A stretch of 64,000 bases of DNA, taken from NCBI GenBank assembly GCA_004794785.1, contig SJOL01006421.1, positions 439,777 through 503,776 on the forward strand, written 5' to 3'. The DNA is from Opisthorchis felineus (Eukaryota; Platyhelminthes; Trematoda; Opisthorchiida; Opisthorchiidae). Positions 12,401-24,400 of this stretch are shown here, in pieces (position 1 is the first letter of the stretch; every line of letters begins with the position of its first letter). The notes under the pieces are model-generated. The model ran no database searches. It was given only the letters and a program-made list of their open reading frames with translations, and was not told the DNA's origin. The position numbers and the translations under genes are program-made.

Positions 12401-15400
12401 GCCAATTTCAGGCTCGCTTAGGTATCAAGTTGACGCTTGTACCTGTGATGACACTCTGACGATAACAACTCATTTGTAAACTCACAATAAAAGCCAGTTA
12501 GTCAGCTCACCACCACGCCTGCTGCCCCGTACCTCATTGCCGTCACAACTGCCCACCAACCTATTCTGACAAATTATACGCGGGAGTATTTCAATCCAGC
12601 TGTATCTCATTAAAGACAATTCCCAGAAGAGATCCTTTGTAGCCAACCACTTGGGATGTACTGCAACAGTACCCCTTCCCACAAAATACAATTTTCATAG
12701 AAAGAACTGATAGCGTTCAGTCCGTTATGGTGGTCTCTAGCGATAAGGACAGTGGTTCTCCGAAAAGGAACCAAAGTATTGCTCGTGTAAAAGAGGAGAG
12801 AGATGGTTTGGCCAGTTCCGTGTAGTTCAACCGTGTAACCTTTCGACCATTGTCTTACGCCAAACTACAGAGCACAAATAAAGCCGGTCGCTTCAAACTA
12901 AACCGGAGCAATAGAGAGGTACTTCGATTTGATGGCGCAAAACTCCGCGAGGTTTAAACGACCATTTTAAAATTTTCATGACAGAGCACCAACTGAGAAA
13001 ATCCATAAATCCAAGGGTGACAGCCTTGCTCCTTGGGGCGGATTGAATGGAATCCAAGTTGTTAATCCTGAGGGTTGAACTGTATTGACAAGTAGCACAA
13101 CTACTCCGTTTGAAGCGGCCGGCCAAAGATAGCTGCACCAAGATTACTGTAGAACATTACACAGGTAATAAATATTCACTGCCGAAAAGATTTCACCAAA
13201 CCAAGTGAATCCGATCAATCATTTTGGCTCGTGGTGATTTCACGCACCTGTACTGTTACGCAAACAAGTTACAGCTTTTCTTGAAGGAAACTATTCACAA
13301 CCACCATAAACGAGGGGTTCAGTCTGGATTCCGGTGAATCTTCCGTGAAAACCGAATTGGTGTGCGGATGAGTGCATTTGGCGAAGTCACATCTTGTTCT
13401 CCAAACCTACCAGGGTACACTTGTCTGATGTTTATTAGCTTGCTAGTATACTTATCGAAACATCGCCGCCGATTTTGTGAAAAATGTTGGTCCGCTAAGA
13501 AATTATATGCGCGCTTCTTAAATAGAACTGTGACGTAACACTGCAAAACGTAAAACTTTTCTAGACTTACTTATACTCTGGTGTGTTTACAGAGAGTTGC
13601 ACTTAGTTTTTCGGCTGAGTTACATTGAAGGATTGGTGCAGTGCGTAGAACGCTGTTAAGGTTACTCATTTTTCTTGATTTTATCCACTCTTGTTCAAAG
13701 TAAAACATTCAAACCTTCGACAAGCATCACTCAACTAGTCTTTTCAGTGATTTTTTGATCAATTTTGACTTTCTGTGCACATAATTCCTGAAACATGTTC
13801 CGAAAACTTAATTGCTTCACCCAATAACTGTGCCTGAGCCAGAAAAAAACATGAGAGAGCTCAAACAGTCATCCTTCAAAGTCACAAGTGAAGAGTTCTT
13901 GACAGTAATATGCACTATGCAATGAGTTATGTTAACGATCTGGGCAAAATATCAGTTTACTGGGGTCAACTGATGGACAGTATACGAATCCTCATTATCG
14001 GTTGACTAGAGACATTATATGTGCCCAAAATCATGTTGCAACTAACACCGTATGGACTGAAGTGAATTTTAATTGACCGTAAATCCCAGCAAAAATTTCA
14101 TGGCTGGTGTCTCCACAAAGGGCACTAAGTGAATCATCATCAAGAACTCTTCACGGCGACTGATAGTAGAGGTCGATGTGGGCCATAAATAAATAGATCA
14201 AAGTACCTCTACCACAAAACACTTGCTGCGAGTTGTGTTTTGTGGTCAGGTTCTAACAAATAATTCAGGATCCTACACGGTTGAAACGAATAAACATGTG
14301 GAAGCTTCCTTAAATGGCCAGAATACACAGGAATCACAGTGTCAAATCAGCAGAAAGTCATGGTCTTATGTAACCGTGAACGTCGAAAAATTCGACTGCG
14401 TTGATCCAGATGGTATAATTCGCTTCTGGTACGGTATCGATTACGGGATACATAGGAGACAATTGCACTGAGGTTTTTTATGGGTTACAATTTCATTTCT
14501 GGGTTGGATGAACGTCATGTGGTTAAACCGAACCGAAAATACACAGTGGAATCCTATGCGAACGCCGTTAACGATCTTCAGTTGAAGATCGAATGGCGAA
14601 GAGTCAAATTTCAAGATTGCGACGGCTTGATCCGTACTGCATGATCCAAGATGTTCTTGCTTCTCCCTCAGATACAGACCTCGAGAACTATTCAAAAATG
14701 TGCTGCACAGTGAAAAAGTTTGATACTACTCTCGATGAATTGTACAGAGAATTGGTGGATGCATGGTGAAATTTAACCATAAAACAATACAAAATCTCAG
14801 TGGTGCATTATAAAGGATGATACATATCGTGAGTGGCTTGTCTGCATCTAGTTTGCCTTAGTAGCGTTTCGCAGCCTATGCAGTTTAAAAAAACTAACTA
14901 GTTTTGGTTCAGAAAGCAACAGCTTTGGGAGAAATTCATTGAAAAAGGGAGAAAATAAAAACAGATGGCCTATATAATCTCTCGTGTACTGTACAAAAAT
15001 CGAAGAAACAACAAACATTCGCTACAGTGAACGACTTCTGGTCTCTCAAAAGAGTTAACCATATCGAATTCAAATAATAAAGTTCAAACCCAATAGGAAG
15101 TGAGCTTGTTACTGGAAGGTAGTGTAGTATGATCATGCTAGATAGTATCGTTCCAACTAGACAGACTGAGAAGTTGAGGCAAAATGAGGCAGTCCCACAG
15201 TCGGTCAGAAAAATTCACGTTTCGGTAATGCGGTCCAGTCAAAATTCTATCACCTCCCGCGTTTCCGACGCGTGACCAACTAACAGAGGTTGGGAAAAGT
15301 AGAGGAAGAATATGGTACGATCGACCAAGCATGTTGAACTGGAGGGGTTCCTGCTGCATTGCCCAGCTAATGGTTCTGGTGGAAACAAGGTTACCTTAGC

Positions 15401-18400
15401 TATTCTAGCTGTTATTCCAAGCAGTTCGATGGTCTCAACCAGGAATTCAAACATCAATTCCAAAACGTTCAACCCGTCGTAAGAGCCGTTGATCGAACAT
15501 AGACGAGTTTGGTACACAGTGTTCGTGGTTGTAGACATGAGGGCGGCTCGCCTACACAACCGTTGTTAAAAGCGCTAACGAATCCTCGAACTGGACAATA
15601 GGAGCCAGGTAAGTAACTGGGGCCGGCTTTATCACGATTCTCACTACGGCCGTGCGGACACCAGCCAGAGAATCACCTGGATGATCGTCTACTGCTACAA
15701 GGTAGAAATGAACCGAATTCGGAATCTAAAGTTCTGACATAATGTTAGTCTGATTATGCTGGAAATAATCATCGTGGATAGCATACGAACTCAAGAAGTG
15801 GTCCAATCGCGTTGAGCGAAGAATAATTTCAGTTGACACTTACCTAGCAATACACAAAATAGCAGTGAGATGGCCGTGTTACGAGCACCGGTCTTTAACA
15901 TGTGTGGCTCGCGTAGCGTCAGTCCAAAGAGGATACACATAATTGGATCCTGTAGTGAAGTGCGATAAAATGAAAACAGAAACAGGTACTGTGACTCGAG
16001 TTCCAATAGGGTTTAAGGCGAAATCGACTGAAATCTGGGTGAGCAATTACGGAAACTGGGAAATGAGCCTATCTGATGACATACAAGAAGGACAATACCG
16101 GTTGTGGGCTGCCGAAGGGTTTTCAGCAAACGTCTAGACAATTAGGTTTTGCACTCACTGTGTCCTGTTGTGTAACTCACTATACATCCTTCAAAAGTGC
16201 AGGGCTTTCAATGTCTTTCACGCAGTTTTTCTGTTGAGTCTGTCATTCGTACGGAGCTTTCACTGAGGTAGCGCATGGCCAGTCATAAAACCCAAGTCAA
16301 TGCCACCGAACAAAACAGGTGGATGTGTGATTTTCAGGTCATGAATCATGTGAACTATTACCAAAGAAAATATTTTAACTGAATGTGGAAAGAAATAACT
16401 GCAGTAGCAATCCAGAGTGAACTTTTGAAGTGGATAGTAGAATCCCCCATTACAAAACCGTCTTGTGTCGGAAACCCTCCCAATAAATGCATACATCCAG
16501 AGGGAAGAAGCAAAAGGTTTTCAACACCCCGACATTGGTTGACGGCCTCTATATAATCAGTGGGAACAAGATCGCATGGGATAGTTAAGCAGCGCCTTCT
16601 ACAGAGCCACCCTCTCTGTTTACCTCCACACCTTTGCTCCTTGACCACATCAACCTAGTTTTCGTACTGGTTGACCTTCGTATTAGACCATACGGCATAA
16701 GCAAATTACCAATAGCCGAAGGTTGAAAAACAGATGACTTTTTCAGCGCACTTTTGCAGCGTGTGCCACATGTGAAAATTTCAACCCACACATTTTTATT
16801 CAGCATCCTGCGATGGAAATCTTTGGTGATTTGCAATGCAAATTTAACTGACACTGGACAGCTTTCGTTCTAGTGTTACGACATTCAACAACTCATATCG
16901 GCTATTACGTCATAACCACGATGAGACCAATTCAGAAACGCATAGTGGTTGGCTGACTCACATGCGGTACATACGGTTTTCAGTCGTTCTTGAACTCACC
17001 ATTAATGGGGACAAGAGCATACTGGCGAAAACCACTCCAGCCGAATTGGTGACCAAGGCGATGTCAGCAACAACTGCTGCGCAGATCAGGTTACAAAGGT
17101 AGTTCATATCAAACCTCCCGCGTTGCTTGATTTCATTGTATACCTTGTGAAAATGAAAAGTATGAAGTTACCTTTTGCTTACGACCTACAACCACCTCTC
17201 AAAAAGAAACTGCCAATCATTCGTATGTATCAGAACAGTGAGGAAAATTCCTATGGTCTACAGGGACAACACCATGTCTATGTATAGCATCAGAAAGGCT
17301 GAATGGGAAATATGCTTATAATCTTTAGAAACCTTCTGGGAAAAAGAGTTGCATCGAGCGATGCAGGTGTTATTTTTATCTAGCGTGATGAAATTAGAGG
17401 TAGAATAATTGATTGCCACTAGAAGGCATTGGGACTAAAAATAGCCAGGCGGTTAGAATGCGAGGTTTGACCTAAAACCGATACACAGCAGGTTTTCAGT
17501 ATGAGCTACTCTAGCGCGGATTTTGGCGATGTATCTTTATTGTGTTGTCCTCTTGGAAACTCCTCAAAGAAAATATAGATTCTCTACAGGAAGCACCCCT
17601 AACGAAGCTTTTGTTCGCTTGATCATTGAGAACAGGTTTAAACTTCTCTTTAGTTTAAAAAAAACACTGTTTGAGTTTGGAAGGTAAACGATTTAGTGTA
17701 TCAAATGAGATATACGAGAACAATGTCTAATCCAATTAGATTAGGTCTTTTGCTCACAGTAGACTACCAGGTGAACTTTTGTTTCTGTTCTTCTTCCATA
17801 TCGGATCTCTCCTCTCAAGTGTGTTGTCAGGTGTCTCAAATATAAATCCTAAAACAACTTCACTGATTTTTGATGCCTTGGCTTTGTTATCCTCGCCGAA
17901 CTGGTGGGATCGTTGTTCGATGGCTGAATTTATATACCGGATAGAAATAATATGTACATTTGTGGTGTGCAGAATGTGCCTGATTGTAAGATTTTGCATC
18001 ACACTATATCAAAAAGAATTTTCTGTACTAGGAATTTCGTTCGTTTCAATGAAACCAGATGAAGTATTCTCACTTCTCTCTTTTGGTTGGATCTGTATAG
18101 CAGTAGTTATTCTCCGATTCCCTGCACTGGTGGATCTGTGCATACAATTTAAAGATGATTACATGAAACCGGGAGGTTTTGCTTCTGATTCCTGTCCTAA
18201 AATAGGTAATTTGAGATGTTTTGCTTCATGAAGCATATTTTAGGTAGAAAAAATACCAGCGATGGAATATGTGGAAACATTCCGCCCACGCTATCCCACC
18301 TCCAGATTCGATACAGCTATCTCCTGAAACTACGGATTTGCCCTCCTGGGAAGTTTCCAAAATTCCGCTCACATCTCAAAACGTCTACAAATGTCGGTTC

Positions 18401-21400
18401 ATTAGGAGACTAGCTTTTCGGATAGGTTCGTAGCAGAATAGTCTAAATGGAGTCTAGAGAGGTAACGTAGGTTTCTCTGCAGACCACATGGACGTTTTGA
18501 ACGCCAGATTCTGCCACATGCCTTCATAGACATTTACAATATCGTAATTAAAAACTTACTTCTCGGTTATGAATAGACTGAGTGGAGTTCACAGTGAGCT
18601 CATCTAATCCTGAGGGTTTGTTAAGTGTTCTACACATAATGGAGTCGAAGTAATAATGTATGCGTGTGGCGTTAAAGGTCTCATAAGAGAAGCTCACATT
18701 GAAAACACGCTGTTAATGCGTTTTGCGCCGAACGGTACACACCTGCATTTTCACTGTTTTTAGTTTCCCGTTTCTGATGTTAGTCAGTTAATCCCGTTCA
18801 CTGTTTTGCCCAGTTAGATAAGAATAACACCTGTGTCGACAAATAAATGATCGAAAGATCGCATGCCACTGTGTGCGTGCTCAGAGCAGTTTTTTCACTA
18901 CGAGACATTGGAAACAGGGTTTTGGTAAGACAACGGTTCGGATAACATAAGAGAGCAGTGAGCGATATTTTACCGTTAAATCTAAGCTATCTGCGACCTA
19001 ACCACGTATAGTATAAGGTGCATTATAGAGCTGAGAATCGTTTACCAAGTGTTTTCGCTGATTGGTTTAGATTTTATCTCTTGAGAAGTCCCCTGTTTTG
19101 GTTGATGTCGTTTATTTTTGCCATTTCTTCTTAGTCGTCCGTACTCTAAAGTGGTGGGAGGATCATAAATCTTTGCCTCACATTTCTTGCAGACTCGTCA
19201 CACAGGTACCCAGCTGAGAATGTTACCACACGAATCGAAATTGTCCAAGTCACACCTTTTGGATATACTTGGATACCCAAGTGACTAACTAGCCTTATGG
19301 GCATAGGTTGCCAGGATGGCCGACACGGCTGTGGCAAATGCAAGACATGATCGATTGACGCTTGGGGATCTAGCTCACTTGACTCGCGGAAGTGCATGCG
19401 CTATGGCTGAATTCTGGAATTCTCTCTAACTCTACTCTGAGTGAATGAGAGCACAATGTTGATCGGTGGACTAGCGACTTGCCACGTGACCAATCGCATA
19501 GTTTCCCGAATGCACGAGAGCGATACAGTGGTGATTCAAAATGAATTGAAATTTCTGAATTATTTTGCTACGACGTTTAGCGATTTTTACGAATGCCTGA
19601 AAACTTTCGCCTGTTTTCTGAAACATTTTGTGAACTTTTGAATAATCTTGCCAAAAGTTTGAAACAACTAGGGAAAGACCCGAGATTCGTTGTTTATGTG
19701 CGACATCTTCATAGATAGTTTGAACTGCTCCAGATTTCAGCTCCATCCAATAGACAGGTAGTGTGAGGAGCGTTTGCAATATTTTAATTTGGAGATTTCA
19801 TCCTTCAGGTGAAACTGGTCCACGATGAAAAACCGAGAATCACTCTACAGCTGCTTCATCTTTGGTGGGAATCATCATCAGAGCGTATCTCACGAAACTC
19901 TGGAGAGTCTCGAGCCGGCGACTTTTCGCCTAGTGGTTTGAACACCTAAGCGTTCGGTCACGACCCACATCACGTGTGACTATGCGATGTGGCTCCCGTG
20001 ATCAAAGGATGAGCGGTGCTGTATCCTGTCTAACTGCAAGTTAATCATATTGCTGATCATCCACCTGTGACCGAACTGCTTAGTGTACAAACCACCAAGT
20101 AGGAGCTCGCGGGTTCTAGACTACTCGGAAATGCTCACTGATGATTCCTAATATAGAAGAAACAGCTGTATAGTGCTTCTCAGCTGTTCAGCATAGACTG
20201 GTTCTACCTGTAAGACGAAATCTCCAATAAAAATGAGACGCAATTTATGCAATAAGAGTTAACTGAATTCTTATAGTGCAAGTTTCGTCTCCTGAAAAGA
20301 AATGTCAAAGATGGATCCATACAACAACCCACGAAGCAACGTCATCTATTTTAATAAGATAAATGTCTCAATACCAAGCTGACCTAAAAGGGGTAGCCCA
20401 CCTCTGGATTGAATCAGTCTTCCATTTGCTCATGGACCGTTCTTTATGCAGTGAGAGGATTTTTGGGCTTCAACTCTGGTTGGTGTCACGTAAGTGAAGA
20501 CAACTTTTGTTGAAGAAACCAATAAAACCTCAAAGTAATTCCACCGTGTTCAGGTCTCTTGGGCAGTGCACGTTCCACGAATCTTGATAAAGGTGTAAAT
20601 CAGTGTTGGACACTCTACTTTGGAGCTATGGATTCAATATCAGCCGTGTGATGAACTCGCATGTAGATAGGGCATAACGACATACGTCCACGTACTGCAC
20701 AAATCCTGCTTACGTGCAAGTTAGCCACGCTGCTGATTTTCTATAGAGGGAAATGTTGGTAGCTCAGGTAGCGTAGATGGCCGTTGGCTTGTTCGCTGAG
20801 CTGGGCAATCTGATTGCAAACGTTTCATCACCAATCGAGATGACATCATCAGTTCGTTGTTAGGGAGCGTAGCGATGGGTTGGTGGTAGTGCTAGTTGGT
20901 CATTTGCGGCCAAGTGAGAGTGTTCAACTCCCTTCTGACAGTTCACACTTGAATTGCTAAAAGAAACTGATGAAACTCCACATACTACTCAACTCGCATT
21001 GCAGGATTTCGAGTGTTCCGTTGGATTTCTAGGTTTCTATAATATTATTCCGAGCTGCGTCAAAAAACTTTCAGGCTCGGTTACATCAGTGCTGGATTAA
21101 TCAGTCACCAAGTGGTCAAAGTGAAATTTAGTCTGTTTCTTTTTTTAAGGAGTCGTTAACGGGATAGAGAATTGTGTAAAGTTAGACATCGACCAGAGTC
21201 AGAAGATATGCTCACTTGGGCCACACAGAGGCGTGACTTCAAAGAACGAAGAAATTCTTGAATTCCAACTTGAGACACATGTCCAGTCTTGGGAGGTCTA
21301 GAGAAAGAAGTTACATATCCGTAAAGCGGCATCAAGCTAAGTTCTGTTGTGGTAACAAATGCATGATAACATTTTACACAGTGAAAAAACACTGAATTAT

Positions 21401-24400
21401 TATTGTACGTATTTTACATCATGAGTTGCATGTCTGCTTGTTTTGCCTGCGTGCTCGAACGTTGTTTGGGCGGAAGTTTAAGTAGCGTCTGTGAGACCAA
21501 CAGCCAGTGGAAATCCCAGTGCTTTTTTCGTTTTCTTGCTATTGGCAATTTTGTATCGACGAACCAATGCAAGACACGTGTGTCCACTAGTTTCCGTCTT
21601 CTAACTATGTTGCTCAACTCTAGTTCTGTCGGTCTACGGTCACCTCCCTATAAGTGCACAGCATGTAAAGAGCACCGCACCATGGAGACCGCTTCTCCGT
21701 TCCACAAAACGTTCTTAATTCAAATAGACGAGAGTCCTCTACAAATAACGCCTCCGACAAAATTATCGGAAGGCGGGTTTTTCCTCGTGTACACATGTCA
21801 GTTTTTGGATTTCGGAAAACTAGGCACCTGATATGACAGAATCTTACTGGCTGTGACATACGTAAGACCTGCACAAAATACTTATGAGTTTACCGATAGA
21901 GCACCATGGAGTAGGGTCGCAAATGATTGGTATTTTGATGGGAATCACACGGTAATCTGAAAGCAACATGGGCAACTGGTTTTCCTAAAGTACGTCTACT
22001 CTAAAACAAACTGAAGCAACTGCAGGCCCACCAGTCAGGATCCCCGCTGTGAACCCATGAATAGTCTGTAGGAAATTCACGTCTCCAATGTCCATCTAAA
22101 TTCAAAAGACTAGCGTCCTGTTGGGTGACGAATTACGTACTTTTTCAGCGGCTCTAAAAAATCTATTCCACGATTTTCTTTTTTGTAGAAAGACCACCAA
22201 CTTTAGCTCTGTTTCGTCTACGTGCCAGCTATCGTGCATCGTGGAAAGTACGTTAGTTATTTTTGTTTGACTGCGAAAAATCTGCGGTTTCCTCTTTCCG
22301 GTTCACTGAAGATGGTCATCGTACAGGTTCAGAGGGTCGTACTTTACCGAACAACTGTGACAAGATTCAAGATTCACCCCATGAACCATGCCCGTTGACA
22401 ATCTACGAATCGCCTAAAGGTCCGAATCCAAATCGCTCAACCAAACCACACAATAGACAGTATCACACTGCTGATGGATATTCTGCCTGCAAGCCTCACG
22501 GGCTCCGCACATAATGATGGGAGAACGCAACCAGGTAGTGCCACATTCATGGCTAGGTTGGAACTGCTTTATAACGCCCGATTGATTTGGCCAATCGAGG
22601 TTTGTTGTTCAGAGGACCTCCGTATATGAAGTCCAGGAGAGTTAGCTGCTTGCAACTGTACTGTGTGGTCAGCTTGAACACAGCTGAATGTGGTGGGTTG
22701 CATTTTTTCCATACCAAGGCTAAAGGGGAATGTGTACGCCAATGGGATTCTGGTAGTAATATAAAAACATACCTAGGAGTAAATTCATGAAATTCTCTGT
22801 GAACGCATACAGTGGCTTCGGAGGTACTTTCGTTTGGGAATTGTTTGCCTCCAGAAATGACGAACTAGTGGTTCTGATGTTAAAACAAGGGCGCTAGAGA
22901 TCTGCATTAGTGCAGCGGCATCGGAGTTTGACAAACGTGTGACGTGATCAATGTCAACGCAATCGGCCGCAGAGTAGGTTCAAAATAGTTCGTGAGGTCA
23001 AGTGAATCAACTAGTGAATTAGTGCGAACCGTACTGTGTGAGAAACACCGTTCACCTAACTTAGTTGACCACATAGGCTTCCAATGAGTCGGTTACGATT
23101 GCCGATGAACCTACGGCAGCACGCTAGGACAACTAACTACTGATGGGGTTGTTGATAAACACAATTCCAAGGAATTTTACAACCACTTTTTAAATAATGA
23201 ATACAAAGCAAAATACTGGAACTGCTGGCACTCTGCAATTTAAAAGACTATTTACTTTGGAGAAAACGCATGTACCGCCTCAAATCCACTAAGAAGGAAT
23301 TCAACCTTAATTTAATGGAAATTACTTGTGATTGGCCTCTGAAGTTCGGGGTGTTTACACTATTTCAGTGAAGTAGCATTCAAAGTAGTTATTTCTCGAA
23401 TATCCGACGGTCGATGTTCAACTCTTGAAGATAGTCATGTTTACACACTAGGGCTGATCTTTATGATGAGTGAAACCCGGGCTCTGTCAATTTCCTTCGG
23501 GTGGATACAAAGGGTCAATGGACACTGGAATTCTTGGACAATCCAAAAACGAAAAAGAAAACGTTGAAAAAACCATTGCAATATGAGCTGTTTCAACCCC
23601 CCTTCTCTATTGGTGTCTAATTAAAGACCCTTTTCGAAACAAACAGGGTGGTTTCAGTACAGGTCGCTTGGCTAACGAAGAGTCATCGCTTGATTTGCGA
23701 AAAATCATCTGTTCACCAAACGATGGCCATACCTTTCTCGTTTGCGTAGAAAAGCTGTGGGTTCAATTACCCTGAAAATGAAATAGAGGGTACAACAATC
23801 AGTTGAAAATGGGCACAGGGTGTACGATATCTACAAAACCATATGAGTAGAAGCAATACTTACTAGATAATGTTTCTCAATACACATAATAGGTACGTAA
23901 AATTCATCCTACTGATATTATCTGAACACAAATTGCTTTATTTCGAGAGTGAAAGAAACGTCTAATTTCAACAGATCTGTTAACGACTAAATAATGGATA
24001 TTTTTTCCCTTATTGCTACCCTGTTCACTACGTGGTTACAGCAAAAAACAACGAAAGAAAGGCTATTTCTGTGGTCTGGGGACATATTCAAAAAAACATG
24101 ACTGACTCACATTATCGAGGAATCCACCGTTTTACCGACATTGAAAAAAGCTAGCCGATCTAAGATCGACTCTATTTTGTCCTCCCCAATCACGGAAAAT
24201 TCGACCTGAAACCGAACAGATGGTACACACACAAAGAAAAAATTAGGGACACTGCAAAGTGATATTTATTGTCAACACTGTTCGACTAGACATGATGCTC
24301 GATGTGTACATTCAGGATCCCTAAACAAGCTGGTTAGCTTGGAGTAGATTCTTTGTAGGATTCGACGACGCTGACCACATCACACTAGATTCCGTGTTAA

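Noticed and set aside
15943..16137. 64-codon plus ORF as a gene
   Set aside because: It runs through a family D ribozyme repeat.
18547..18600. Minus mini-exon [16 protein letters not shown] as part of the DUF389 gene
   Set aside because: The neighbouring exons join in phase 0, and this piece would introduce a stop or shift the frame.
19471..19779. 102-codon minus ORF
   Set aside because: No splice sites, no domain, length near chance.
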